Part shown: piece by piece, positions 14,521-28,820 of the stretch | How positions within the stretch are numbered: position 1 is the first letter of the stretch | Layout of the letters: each line of letters starts with the position of its first letter | Source of the DNA: Panagrolaimus kolymaensis | Lineage: Eukaryota > Nematoda > Chromadorea > Rhabditida > Panagrolaimidae | Length of the DNA: 64,000 nt | NCBI GenBank assembly: GCA_028622995.1 | Contig: JAJQJQ010000002.1 | Coordinates: forward strand, 9,052,001-9,116,000 | Direction: 5' to 3' | Program-made: the position numbers and the translations under genes | The notes under the pieces: generated by a model | Databases searched by the model: none | Seen by the model: only the letters and a program-made list of their open reading frames with translations | Told to the model about the DNA's origin: nothing

Positions 14521-17500
14521 CTAACCCAACAACACTGTAAAGCATCGAGGTTTTTTATTTTCCCTTCATCAAATTTTTCATCCAAACTATGTTTTATTTG
14601 TTTTGGATTTTAAGTAAATTCATAAACTATTGTTTTGTTCGAATTTTCTTAAAACATTTATCTAGCCCAACAACACTGTAAAGCATCGAGGTTTTTTATT
14701 TTCCCTTCATCAAATTTTTCATCCAAACTATGGTTTATTTGTTTTGGATTTTAAGTAAATTCATAAACTATTGTTTTGTTCGAATTTTCTTAAAACATTT
14801 TTTCTAGCCCAACAACACTGTAAAGCATCGAGGTTTTTTATTTTCCCTTCATCAAATTTTTCATCCAAACTATGTTTTATTTGTTTTGGATTTTAAGTAA
14901 ATTCATAAACTATTGTTTTGTTCGAATTTTCTTAAAACATTTATCTAGCCCAACAACACTGTAAAGCATCGAGGTTTTTTATTTTCCCTTCATCAAATTT
15001 TTCATCCAAACTATGTTTTATTTGTTTTGGATTTTAAGTAAATTCATAAACTATTGTTTTGTTCGAATTTTCTTAAAACATTTATCTAGCCCAACAACAC
15101 TGTAAAGCATCGAGGTTTTTTATTTTCCCTTCATCAAATTTTTCATCCAAACTATGTTTTATTTGTTTTGGATTTTAAGTAAATTCATAAACTATTGTTT
15201 TGTTCGAATTTTCTTAAAACATTTATCTAGCCCAACAACACTGTAAAGCATCGAGGTTTTTTATTTTCCCTTCATCAAATTTTTCATCCAAACTATGTTT
15301 TATTTGTTTTGGATTTTAAGTAAATTCATAAACTATTGTTTTGTTCGAATTTTCTTAAAACATTTATCTAGCCCAACAACACTGTAAAGCATCGAGGTTT
15401 TTTATTTTCCCTTCATCAAATTTTTCATCCAAACTATGTTTTATTTGTTTTGGATTTTAAGTAAATTCATAAACTATTGTTTTGTTCGAATTTTCTTAAA
15501 ACATTTATCTAGCCCAACAACACTGTAAAGCATCGAGGTTTTTTATTTTCCCTTCATCAAATTTTTCATCCTAACTATGTTTTATTTGTTTTGGATTTTA
15601 AGTAAATTAATAAACTATTTTTTTTGTTCGAATTTTCTTAAAACATTTATCTAGCCCAACAACACTGTAAAGCATCGAGGTTTTTTATTTTCCCTTCATC
15701 AAATTTTTCATCCAAACTATGTTTTATTTGTTTTGGATTTTAAGTAAATTCATAAACTATTGTTTTGTTCGAATTTTCTTAAAACATTTATCTAGCCCAA
15801 CAACACTGTAAAGCATCGAGGTTATTTATTTTCCCTTCATCAAATTTTTCATCCAAACTATGTTTTATTTGTTTTGGATTTTAAGTAAATTCATAAACTA
15901 TTGTTTTGTTCGAATTTTCTTAAAACATTTATCTAGCCAAACAACACTGTAAAGCATCGAGGTTTTTTATTTTCCCTTCATCAAATTTTTCATCCAAACT
16001 ATGTTTTATTTGTTTTGGATTTTAAGTAAATTCATAAACTATTGTTTTGTTCGAATTTTCTTAAAACATTTATCTAGCCCAACAACACTGTAAAGCATCG
16101 AGGTTTTTTATTTTCCCTTCATCAAATTTTTCATCCAAACTATGGTTTATTTGTTTTGGATTTTAAGTAAATTCATAAACTATTGTTTTGTTCGAATTTT
16201 CTTAAAACATTTATCTAGCCCAACAACACTGTAAAGCATCGAGGTTTTTTATTTTCCCTTCATCAAATTTTTCATCCAAACTATGTTTTATTTGTTTTGG
16301 ATTTTAAGTAAATTCATAAACTATTGTTTTGTTCGAATTTTCTTAAAACATTTATCTAGCCCAACAACACTGTAAAGCATCGAGGTTTTTTATTATCCCT
16401 TCATCAAATTTTTCATCCAAACTATGTTTTATTTGTTTTGGATTTTAAGTAAATTCATAAACTATTGTTTTGTTCGAATTTTCTTAAAACATTTATCTAG
16501 CCCAACAACACTGTAAAGCATCGAGGTTTTTTATTTTCCCTTCATCAAATTTTTCATCCTAACTATGTTTTATTTGTTTTGGATTTTAAGTAAATTCATA
16601 AACTATTTTTTTTGTTCGAATTTTCTTAAAACATTTATCTAGCCCAACAACACTGTAAAGCATCGAGGTTTTTTATTTTCCCTTCATCAAATTTTTCATC
16701 CAAACTATGTTTTATTTGTTTTGGATTTTAAGTAAATTCATAAACTATTGTTTTGTTCGAATTTTCTTAAAACATTTTTTCTAGCCCAACAACACTGTAA
16801 AGCATCGAGGTTTTTTATTTTCCCTTCATCAAATTTTTCATCCAAACTATGTTTTATTTGTTTTGGATTTTAAGTAAATTCATAAACTATTTTTTTTGTT
16901 CGAATTTTCTTAAAACATTTATCTAGCCCAACAACACTGTAAAGCATCGAGGTTTTTTATTTTCCCTTCATCAAATTTTTCATCCAAACTATGTTTTATT
17001 TGTTTTGGATTTTAAGTAAATTCATAAACTATTGTTTTGTTCGAATTTTCTTAAAACATTTTTTCTAGCCCAACAACACTGTAAAGCATCGAGGTTTTTT
17101 ATTTTCCCTTCATCAAATTTTTCATCCAAACTATGTTTTATTTGTTTTGGATTTTAAGTAAATTCATAAACTATTGTTTTGTTCGAATTTTCTTAAAACA
17201 TTTATCTAGCCCAACAACACTGTAAAGCATCGAGGTTTTTTATTTTCCCTTCATCAAATTTTTCATCCAAACTATGTTTTATTTGTTTTGGATTTTAAGT
17301 AAATTCATAAACTATTTTTTTTGTTCGAATTTTCTTAAAACATTTTTTCTAGCCCAACAACACTGTAAAGCATCGAGGTTATTTATTTTCCCTTCATCAA
17401 ATTTTTCATCCAAACTATGTTTTATTTGTTTTGGATTTTAAGTAAATTCATAAACTATTGTTTTGTTCGAATTTTCTTAAAACATTTATCTAGCCCAACA

Positions 17501-19012
17501 ACACTGTAAAGCATCGAGGTTTTTTATTTTCCCTTCATCAAATTTTTCATCCTAACTATGTTTTATTTGTTTTGGATTTTAAGTAAATTCATAAACTATT
17601 TTTTTTGTTCGAATTTTCTTAAAACATTTATCTAGCCCAACAACACTGTAAAGCATCGAGGTTTTTTATTTTCCCTTCATCAAATTTTTCATCCAAACTA
17701 TGTTTTATTTGTTTTGGATTTTAAGTAAATTCATAAACTATTGTTTTGTTCGAATTTTCTTAAAACATTTTTTCTAGCCCAACAACACTGTAAAGCATCG
17801 AGGTTTTTTATTTTCCCTTCATCAAATTTTTCATCCAAACTATGTTTTATTTGTTTTGGATTTTAAGTAAATTCATAAACTATTTTTTTTGTTCGAATTT
17901 TCTTAAAACATTTATCTAGCCCAACAACACTGTAAAGCATCGAGGTTTTTTATTTTCCCTTCATCAAATTTTTCATCCAAACTATGTTTTATTTGTTTTG
18001 GATTTTAAGTAAATTCATAAACTATTGTTTTGTTCGAATTTTCTTAAAACATTTTTTCTAGCCCAACAACACTGTAAAGCATCGAGGTTTTTTATTTTCC
18101 CTTCATCAAATTTTTCATCCAAACTATGTTTTATTTGTTTTGGATTTTAAGTAAATTCATAAACTATTGTTTTGTTCGAATTTTCTTAAAACATTTTTTC
18201 TAGCCCAACAACACTGTAAAGCATCGAGGTTTTTTATTTTCCCTTCATCAAATTTTTCATCCAAACTATGTTTTATTTGTTTTGGATTTTAAGTAAATTC
18301 ATAAACTATTTTTTTTTGTTCGAATTTTCTTAAAACATTTATCTAACCCAACAACACTGTAAAGCATCGAGGTTTTTTATTTTCCCTTCATCAAATTTTT
18401 CATCCAAACTATGTTTTATTTGTTTTGGATTTTAAGTAAATTCATAAACTATTGTTTTGTTCGAATTTTCTTAAAACATTTATCTAGCCCAACAACACTG
18501 TAAAGCATCGAGGTTTTTTATTTTCCCTTCATCAAATTTTTCATCCAAACTATGGTTTATTTGTTTTGGATTTTAAGTAAATTCATAAACTATTGTTTTG
18601 TTCGAATTTTCTTAAAACATTTTTTCTAGCCCAACAACACTGTAAAGCATCGAGGTTTTTTATTTTCCCTTCATCAAATTTTTCATCCAAACTATGTTTT
18701 ATTTGTTTTGGATTTTAAGTAAATTCATAAACTATTGTTTTGTTCGAATTTTCTTAAAACATTTATCTAGCCCAACAACACTGTAAAGCATCGAGGTTTT
18801 TTATTTTCCCTTCATCAAATTTTTCATCCAAACTATGTTTTATTTGTTTTGGATTTTAAGTAAATTCATAAACTATTGTTTTGTTCGAATTTTCTTAAAA
18901 CATTTATCTAGCCCAACAACACTGTAAAGCATCGAGGTTTTTTATTTTCCCTTCATCAAATTTTTCATCCAAACTATGTTTTATTTGTTTTGGATTTTAA
19001 GTAAATTCATAA
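14521..19012 (+). repeat. block of about 670 bp duplicated at a distance of about 3.8 kb
   Basis: The rare substitution CTAACCC (for CTAGCCC) occurs near 14521 and again near 18343, 3,822 bp apart (27 monomers). After both copies the order of variant states is the same for several units: TGTTTT with ATTG; ATCTAG; TGGTTT with ATTG; TTTCTAG; TGTTTT with ATTG; ATCTAG. The blocks run about 14521-15190 and 18343-19012. Another rare change, GCCAAACAAC, occurs near 15934, 19333 and 19760. The unit just before the second copy has a nine-T spacer near 18309 that I did not see elsewhere. Boundaries were judged by eye. Confidence 0.65.
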
Positions 19013-22000
19013 ACTATTTTTTTTGTTCGAATTTTCTTAAAACATTTATCTAGCCCAACAACACTGTAAAGCATCGAGGTTTTTTATTTTCCCTTCATCA
19101 AATTTTTCATCCAAACTATGTTTTATTTGTTTTGGATTTTAAGTAAATTCATAAACTATTGTTTTGTTCGAATTTTCTTAAAACATTTATCTAGCCCAAC
19201 AACACTGTAAAGCATCGAGGTTTTTTATTTTCCCTTCATCAAATTTTTCATCCAAACTATGTTTTATTTGTTTTGGATTTTAAGTAAATTCATAAACTAT
19301 TGTTTTGTTCGAATTTTCTTAAAACATTTATCTAGCCAAACAACACTGTAAAGCATCGAGGTTTTTTATTTTCCCTTCATCAAATTTTTCATCCAAACTA
19401 TGTTTTATTTGTTTTGGATTTTAAGTAAATTCATAAACTATTGTTTTGTTCGAATTTTCTTAAAACATTTATCTAGCCCAACAACACTGTAAAGCATCGA
19501 GGTTTTTTATTTTCCCTTCATCAAATTTTTCATCCAAACTATGTTTTATTTGTTTTGGATTTTAAGTAAATTCATAAACTATTTTTTTTGTTCGAATTTT
19601 CTTAAAACATTTTTTCTAGCCCAACAACACTGTAAAGCATCGAGGTTATTTATTTTCCCTTCATCAAATTTTTCATCCAAACTATGTTTTATTTGTTTTG
19701 GATTTTAAGTAAATTCATAAACTATTGTTTTGTTCGAATTTTCTTAAAACATTTATCTAGCCAAACAACACTGTAAAGCATCGAGGTTTTTTATTTTCCC
19801 TTCATCAAATTTTTCATCCAAACTATGTTTTATTTGTTTTGGATTTTAAGTAAATTCATAAACTATTGTTTTGTTCGAATTTTCTTAAAACATTTATCTA
19901 GCCCAACAACACTGTAAAGCATCGAGGTTTTTTATTTTCCCTTCATCAAATTTTTCATCCAAACTATGTTTTATTTGTTTTGGATTTTAAGTAAATTCAT
20001 AAACTATTGTTTTGTTCGAATTTTCTTAAAACATTTATCTAGCCCAACAACACTGTAAAGCATCGAGGTTTTTTATTTTCCCTTCATCAAATTTTTCATC
20101 CAAACTATGGTTTATTTGTTTTGGATTTTAAGTAAATTCATAAACTATTGTTTTGTTCGAATTTTCTTAAAACATTTATCTAGCCCAACAACACTGTAAA
20201 GCATCGAGGTTTTTTATTTTCCCTTCATCAAATTTTTCATCCAAACTATGTTTTATTTGTTTTGGATTTTAAGTAAATTCATAAACTATTTTTTTTGTTC
20301 GAATTTTCTTAAAACATTTTTTCTAGCCCAACAACACTGTAAAGCATCGAGGTTTTTTATTTTCCCTTCATCAAATTTTTCATCCTAACTATGTTTTATT
20401 TGTTTTGGATTTTAAGTAAATTCATAAACTATTTTTTTTGTTCGAATTTTCTTAAAACATTTTTTCTAGCCCAACAACACTGTAAAGCATCGAGGTTTTT
20501 TATTTTCCCTTCATCAAATTTTTCATCCAAACTATGGTTTATTTGTTTTGGATTTTAAGTAAATTCATAAACTTTTTTTTTTGTTCGAATTTTCTTAAAA
20601 CATTTATCTAGACCAACAACACTGTAAAGCATCGAGGTTTTTTATTTTCCCTTCATCAAATTTTTCATCCAAACTATGTTTTATTTGTTTTGGATTTTAA
20701 GTAAATTCATAAACTATTGTTTTGTTCGAATTTTCTTAAAACATTTATCTAGCCCAACAACACTGTAAAGCATCGAGGTTTTTTATTTTCCCTTCATCAA
20801 ATTTTTCATCCAAACTATGTTTTATTTGTTTTGGATTTTAAGTAAATTCATAAACTATTTTTTTTGTTCGAATTTTCTTAAAACATTTTTTCTAGCCCAA
20901 CAACACTGTAAAGCATCGAGGTTTTTTATTTTCCCTTCATCAAATTTTTCATCCAAACTATGGTTTATTTGTTTTGGATTTTAAGTAAATTCATAAACTT
21001 TTTTTTTTGTTCGAATTTTCTTAAAACATTTATCTAGCCCAACAACACTGTAAAGCATCGAGGTTTTTTATTTTCCCTTCATCAAATTTTTCATCCAAAC
21101 TATGTTTTATTTGTTTTGGATTTTAAGTAAATTCATAAACTATTTTTTTTGTTCGAATTTTCTTAAAACATTTTTTCTAGCCCAACAACACTGTAAAGCA
21201 TCGAGGTTTTTTATTTTCCCTTCATCAAATTTTTCATCCAAACTATGTTTTATTTGTTTTGGATTTTAAGTAAATTCATAAACTATTGTTTTGTTCGAAT
21301 TTTCTTAAAACATTTATCTAGCCCAACAACACTGTAAAGCATCGAGGTTTTTTATTTTCCCTTCATCAAATTTTTCATCCAAACTATGGTTTATTTGTTT
21401 TGGATTTTAAGTAAATTCATAAACTATTTTTTTTGTTCGAATTTTCTTAAAACATTTTTTCTTGCCCAACAACACTGTAAAGCATCGAGGTTTTTTATTT
21501 TCCCTTCATCAAATTTTTCATCCAAACTATGTTTTATTTGTTTTGGATTTTAAGTAAATTCATAAACTATTTTTTTTGTTCGAATTTTCTTAAAACATTT
21601 ATCTAGCCCAACAACACTGTAAAGCATCGAGGTTTTTTATTTTCCCTTCATCAAATTTTTCATCCAAACTATGGTTTATTTGTTTTGGATTTTAAGTAAA
21701 TTCATAAACTATTTTTTTTGTTCGAATTTTTTTAAAACATTTTTTCTAGCCCAACAACACTGTAAAGCATCGAGGTTTTTTATTTTCCCTTCATCAAATT
21801 TTTCATCCAAACTATGTTTTATTTGTTTTGGATTTTAAGTAAATTCATAAACTATTTTTTTTGTTCGAATTTTCTTAAAACATTTTTTCTAGCCCAACAA
21901 CACTGTAAAGCATCGAGGTTTTTTATTTTCCCTTCATCAAATTTTTCATCCAAACTATGGTTTATTTGTTTTGGATTTTAAGTAAATTCATAAACTTTTT

Positions 22001-22989
22001 TTTTTGTTCGAATTTTCTTAAAACATTTATCTAGCCCAACAACACTGTAAAGCATCGAGGTTTTTTATTTTCCCTTCATCAAATTTTTCATCCAAACTAT
22101 GTTTTATTTGTTTTGGATTTTAAGTAAATTCATAAACTATTGTTTTGTTCGAATTTTCTTAAAACATTTATCTAGCCCAACAACACTGTAAAGCATCGAG
22201 GTTTTTTATTTTCCCTTCATCAAATTTTTCATCCAAACTATGGTTTATTTGTTTTGGATTTTAAGTAAATTCATAAACTATTTTTTTTGTTCGAATTTTC
22301 TTAAAACATTTTTTCTAGCCCAACAACACTGTAAAGCATCGAGGTTTTTTATTTTCCCTTCATCAAATTTTTCATCCAAACTATGTTTTATTTGTTTTGG
22401 ATTTTAAGTAAATTCATAAACTATTTTTTTTGTTCGAATTTTCTTAAAACATTTTTTCTAGCCCAACAACACTGTAAAGCATCGAGGTTTTTTATTTTCC
22501 CTTCATCAAATTTTTCATCCAAACTATGGTTTATTTGTTTTGGATTTTAAGTAAATTCATAAACTATTGTTTTGTTCGAATTTTCTTAAAACATTTATCT
22601 AGCCCAACAACACTGTAAAGCATCGAGGTTTTTTATTTTCCCTTCATCAAATTTTTCATCCAAACTATGGTTTATTTGTTTTGGATTTTAAGTAAATTCA
22701 TAAACTATTTTTTTTGTTCGAATTTTCTTAAAACATTTTTTCTAGCCCAACAACACTGTAAAGCATCGAGGTTTTTTATTTTCCCTTCATCAAATTTTTC
22801 ATCCAAACTATGTTTTATTTGTTTTGGATTTTAAGTAAATTCATAAACTATTTTTTTTGTTCGAATTTTCTTAAAACATTTTTTCTAGCCCAACAACACT
22901 GTAAAGCATCGAGGTTTTTTATTTTCCCTTCATCAAATTTTTCATCCAAACTATGGTTTATTTGTTTTGGATTTTAAGTAAATTCATAA

Positions 22990-25000
22990 ACTTTTTTTTT
23001 TGTTCGAATTTTCTTAAAACATTTATCTAGCCCAACAACACTGTAAAGCATCGAGGTTTTTTATTTTCCCTTCATCAAATTTTTCATCCAAACTATGTTT
23101 TATTTGTTTTGGATTTTAAGTAAATTCATAAACTATTGTTTTGTTCGAATTTTCTTAAAACATTTATCTAGCCCAACAACACTGTAAAGCATCGAGGTTT
23201 TTTATTTTCCCTTCATCAAATTTTTCATCCAAACTATGGTTTATTTGTTTTGGATTTTAAGTAAATTCATAAACTTTTTTTTTTGTTCGAATTTTCTTAA
23301 AACATTTATCTAGCCCAACAACACTGTAAAGCATCGAGGTTTTTTATTTTCCCTTCATCAAATTTTTCATCCAAACTATGTTTTATTTGTTTTGGATTTT
23401 AAGTAAATTCATAAACTATTGTTTTGTTCGAATTTTCTTAAAACATTTATCTAGCCCAACAACACTGTAAAGCATCGAGGTTTTTTATTTTCCCTTCATC
23501 AAATTTTTCATCCAAACTATGTTTTATTTGTTTTGGATTTTAAGTAAATTCATAAACTATTTTTTTTGTTCGAATTTTCTTAAAACATTTTTTCTAGCCC
23601 AACAACACTGTAAAGCATCGAGGTTTTTTATTTTCCCTTCATCAAATTTTTCATCCAAACTATGGTTTATTTGTTTTGGATTTTAAGTAAATTCATAAAC
23701 TTTTTTTTTTGTTCGAATTTTCTTAAAACATTTATCTAGCCCAACAACACTGTAAAGCATCGAGGTTTTTTATTTTCCCTTCATCAAATTTTTCATCCAA
23801 ACTATGTTTTATTTGTTTTGGATTTTAAGTAAATTCATAAACTATTGTTTTGTTCGAATTTTCTTAAAACATTTATCTAGCCCAACAACACTGTAAAGCA
23901 TCGAGGTTTTTTATTTTCCCTTCATCAAATTTTTCATCCAAACTATGTTTTATTTGTTTTGGATTTTAAGTAAATTCATAAACTATTGTTTTGTTCGAAT
24001 TTTCTTAAAACATTTATCTAGCCCAACAACACTGTAAAGCATCGAGGTTTTTTATTTTCCCTTCATCAAATTTTTCATCCAAACTATGTTTTATTTGTTT
24101 TGGATTTTAAGTAAATTCATAAACTATTTTTTTTGTTCGAATTTTCTTAAAACATTTTTTCTAGCCCAACAACACTGTAAAGCATCGAGGTTTTTTATTT
24201 TCCCTTCATCAAATTTTTCATCCAAACTATGGTTTATTTGTTTTGGATTTTAAGTAAATTCATAAACTTTTTTTTTTGTTCGAATTTTCTTAAAACATTT
24301 ATCTAGCCCAACAACACTGTAAAGCATCGAGGTTTTTTATTTTCCCTTCATCAAATTTTTCATCCAAACTATGTTTTATTTGTTTTGGATTTTAAGTAAA
24401 TTCATAAACTATTGTTTTGTTCGAATTTTCTTAAAACATTTATCTAGCCCAACAACACTGTAAAGCATCGAGGTTTTTTATTTTCCCTTCATCAAATTTT
24501 TCATCCAAACTATGGTTTATTTGTTTTGGATTTTAAGTAAATTCATAAACTTTTTTTTTTGTTCGAATTTTCTTAAAACATTTATCTAGCCCAACAACAC
24601 TGTAAAGCATCGAGGTTTTTTATTTTCCCTTCATCAAATTTTTCATCCAAACTATGTTTTATTTGTTTTGGATTTTAAGTAAATTCATAAACTATTGTTT
24701 TGTTCGAATTTTCTTAAAACATTTATCTAGCCCAACAACACTGTAAAGCATCGAGGTTTTTTATTTTCCCTTCATCAAATTTTTCATCCAAACTATGTTT
24801 TATTTGTTTTGGATTTTAAGTAAATTCATAAACTATTTTTTTTGTTCGAATTTTCTTAAAACATTTTTTCTAGCCCAACAACACTGTAAAGCATCGAGGT
24901 TTTTTATTTTCCCTTCATCAAATTTTTCATCCAAACTATGGTTTATTTGTTTTGGATTTTAAGTAAATTCATAAACTTTTTTTTTTGTTCGAATTTTCTT
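22990..25000 (+). repeat. nine-monomer higher-order repeat, period about 1276 bp
   Basis: Units with the long T spacer (AACTTTTTTTTTTG) lie near 22990, 23274, 23700, 24267, 24550 and 24977. The three later sites sit about 1275-1277 bp after the three earlier ones, which equals nine monomers. TGGTTT states precede these spacers in the same order in both copies. Similar spacers near 20573, 20996 and 21994 show looser spacings of about three and seven monomers, as in an earlier or rearranged stage of the same family. Period and edges are by eye. Confidence 0.7.
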
Positions 25001-25827
25001 AAAACATTTATCTAGCCCAACAACACTGTAAAGCATCGAGGTTTTTTATTTTCCCTTCATCAAATTTTTCATCCAAACTATGTTTTATTTGTTTTGGATT
25101 TTAAGTAAATTCATAAACTATTGTTTTGTTCGAATTTTCTTAAAACATTTATCTAGCCCAACAACACTGTAAAGCATCGAGGTTTTTTATTTTCCCTTCA
25201 TCAAATTTTTCATCCAAACTATGTTTTATTTGTTTTGGATTTTAAGTAAATTCATAAACTATTTTTTTTGTTCGAATTTTCTTAAAACATTTTTTCTAGC
25301 CCAACAACACTGTAAAGCATCGAGGTTTTTTATTTTCCCTTCATCAAATTTTTCATCCAAACTATGTTTTATTTGTTTTGGATTTTAAGTAAATTCATAA
25401 ACTATTTTTTTTGTTCGAATTTTCTTAAAACATTTATCTAGCCCAACAACACTGTAAAGCATCGAGGTTTTTTATTTTCCCTTCATCAAATTTTTCATCC
25501 AAACTATGTTTTATTTGTTTTGGATTTTAAGTAAATTCATAAACTATTGTTTTGTTCGAATTTTCTTAAAACATTTTTTCTAGCCCAACAACACTGTAAA
25601 GCATCGAGGTTTTTTATTTTCCCTTCATCAAATTTTTCATCCAAACTATGTTTTATTTGTTTTGGATTTTAAGTAAATTCATAAACTATTTTTTTTGTTC
25701 GAATTTTCTTAAAACATTTATCTAGCCCAACAACACTGTAAAGCATCGAGGTTTTTTATTTTCCCTTCATCAAATTTTTCATCCAAACTATGTTTTATTT
25801 GTTTTGGATTTTAAGTAAATTCATAAA

Positions 25828-28820
25828 CAATTGTTTTGTTCGAATTTTCTTAAAACATTTTTTCTAGCCCAACAACACTGTAAAGCATCGAGGTTTTTTA
25901 TTTTCCCTTCATCAAATTTTTCATCCAAACTATGTTTTATTTGTTTTGGATTTTAAGTAAATTCATAAACTATTGTTTTGTTCGAATTTTCTTAAAACAT
26001 TTATCTAGCCCAACAACACTGTAAAGCATCGAGGTTTTTTATTTTCCCTTCATCAAATTTTTCATCCAAACTATGTTTTATTTGTTTTGGATTTTAAGTA
26101 AATTCATAAACTATTTTTTTTGTTCGAATTTTCTTAAAACATTTTTTCTAGCCCAACAACACTGTAAAGCATCGAGGTTTTTTATTTTCCCTTCATCAAA
26201 TTTTTCATCCAAACTATGTTTTATTTGTTTTGGATTTTAAGTAAATTCATAAACTATTTTTTTTGTTCGAATTTTCTTAAAACATTTTTTCTAGCCCAAC
26301 AACACTGTAAAGCATCGAGGTTATTTATTTTCCCTTCATCAAATTTTTCATCCAAACTATGTTTTATTTGTTTTGGATTTTAAGTAAATTCATAAACTAT
26401 TTTTTTTGTTCGAATTTTCTTAAAACATTTTTTCTAGCCCAACAACACTGTAAAGCATCGAGGTTATTTATTTTCCCTTCATCAAATTTTTCATCCAAAC
26501 TATGTTTTATTTGTTTTGGATTTTAAGTAAATTCATAAACTATTTTTTTTGTTCGAATTTTCTTAAAACATTTATCTAGCCCAACAACACTGTAAAGCAT
26601 CGAGGTTTTTTATTTTCCCTTCATCAAATTTTTCATCCAAACTATGTTTTATTTGTTTTGCATTTTAAGTAAATTCATAAACTATTTTTTTTGTTCGAAT
26701 TTTCTTAAAACATTTTTTCTAGCCCAACAACACTGTAAAGCATCGAGGTTTTTTATTTTCCCTTCATCAAATTTTTCATCCAAACTATGTTTTATTTGTT
26801 TTGGATTTTAAGTAAATTCATAAACTATTTTTTTTGTTCGAATTTTCTTAAAACATTTTTTCTAGCCCAACAACACTGTAAAGCATCGAGGTTATTTATT
26901 TTCCCTTCATCAAATTTTTCATCCAAACTATGTTTTATTTGTTTTGGATTTTAAGTAAATTCATAAACTATTTTTTTTGTTCGAATTTTCTTAAAACATT
27001 TTTTCTAGCCCAACAACACTGTAAAGCATCGAGGTTATTTATTTTCCCTTCATCAAATTTTTCATCCAAACTATGTTTTATTTGTTTTGGATTTTAAGTA
27101 AATTCATAAACTATTTTTTTTGTTCGAATTTTCTTAAAACATTTATCTAGCCCAACAACACTGTAAAGCATCGAGGTTTTTTATTTTCCCTTCATCAAAT
27201 TTTTCATCCAAACTATGTTTTATTTGTTTTGGATTTTAAGTAAATTCATAAACAATTGTTTTGTTCGAATTTTCTTAAAACATTTTTTCTAGCCCAACAA
27301 CACTGTAAAGCATCGAGGTTTTTTATTTTCCCTTCATCAAATTTTTCATCCAAACTATGTTTTATTTGTTTTGGATTTTAAGTAAATTCATAAACTATTG
27401 TTTTGTTCGAATTTTCTTAAAACATTTATCTAGCCCAACAACACTGTAAAGCATCGAGGTTTTTTATTTTCCCTTCATCAAATTTTTCATCCAAACTATG
27501 TTTTATTTGTTTTGGATTTTAAGTAAATTCATAAACTATTTTTTTTGTTCGAATTTTCTTAAAACATTTTTTCTAGCCCAACAACACTGTAAAGCATCGA
27601 GGTTTTTTATTTTCCCTTCATCAAATTTTTCATCCAAACTATGTTTTATTTGTTTTGGATTTTAAGTAAATTCATAAACTATTTTTTTTGTTCGAATTTT
27701 CTTAAAACATTTTTTCTAGCCCAACAACACTGTAAAGCATCGAGGTTATTTATTTTCCCTTCATCAAATTTTTCATCCAAACTATGTTTTATTTGTTTTG
27801 GATTTTAAGTAAATTCATAAACTATTTTTTTTGTTCGAATTTTCTTAAAACATTTTTTCTAGCCCAACAACACTGTAAAGCATCGAGGTTATTTATTTTC
27901 CCTTCATCAAATTTTTCATCCAAACTATGTTTTATTTGTTTTGGATTTTAAGTAAATTCATAAACTATTTTTTTTGTTCGAATTTTCTTAAAACATTTAT
28001 CTAGCCCAACAACACTGTAAAGCATCGAGGTTTTTTATTTTCCCTTCATCAAATTTTTCATCCAAACTATGTTTTATTTGTTTTGGATTTTAAGTAAATT
28101 CATAAACTATTTTTTTTGTTCGAATTTTCTTAAAACATTTTTTCTAGCCCAACAACACTGTAAAGCATCGAGGTTTTTTATTTTCCCTTCATCAAATTTT
28201 TCATCCAAACTATGTTTTATTTGTTTTGGATTTTAAGTAAATTCATAAACTATTTTTTTTGTTCGAATTTTCTTAAAACATTTTTTCTAGCCCAACAACA
28301 CTGTAAAGCATCGAGGTTATTTATTTTCCCTTCATCAAATTTTTCATCCAAACTATGTTTTATTTGTTTTGGATTTTAAGTAAATTCATAAACTATTTTT
28401 TTTGTTCGAATTTTCTTAAAACATTTTTTCTAGCCCAACAACACTGTAAAGCATCGAGGTTATTTATTTTCCCTTCATCAAATTTTTCATCCAAACTATG
28501 TTTTATTTGTTTTGGATTTTAAGTAAATTCATAAACTATTTTTTTTGTTCGAATTTTCTTAAAACATTTATCTAGCCCAACAACACTGTAAAGCATCGAG
28601 GTTTTTTATTTTCCCTTCATCAAATTTTTCATCCAAACTATGTTTTATTTGTTTTGCATTTTAAGTAAATTCATAAACTATTTTTTTTGTTCGAATTTTC
28701 TTAAAACATTTATCTAGCCCAACAACACTGTAAAGCATCGAGGTTTTTTATTTTCCCTTCATCAAATTTTTCATCCAAACTATGTTTTATTTGTTTTGGA
28801 TTTTAAGTAAATTCATAAAC
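25828..28820 (+). repeat. ten-monomer higher-order repeat, period about 1425 bp
   Basis: Paired units with GGTTATTTATT lie near 26320 and 26463, 26893 and 27034, 27745 and 27888, and 28317 and 28459. The first two pairs map onto the last two with an offset of 1424-1425 bp, equal to ten monomers. The rare spacer AAACAATTG occurs near 25828 and 27253, again 1425 bp apart, and then near 28819, 1566 bp further (eleven monomers), so one unit appears to have been added at the end of the second copy. A GCATTT unit near 28658 sits in that extra stretch. Confidence 0.72.
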
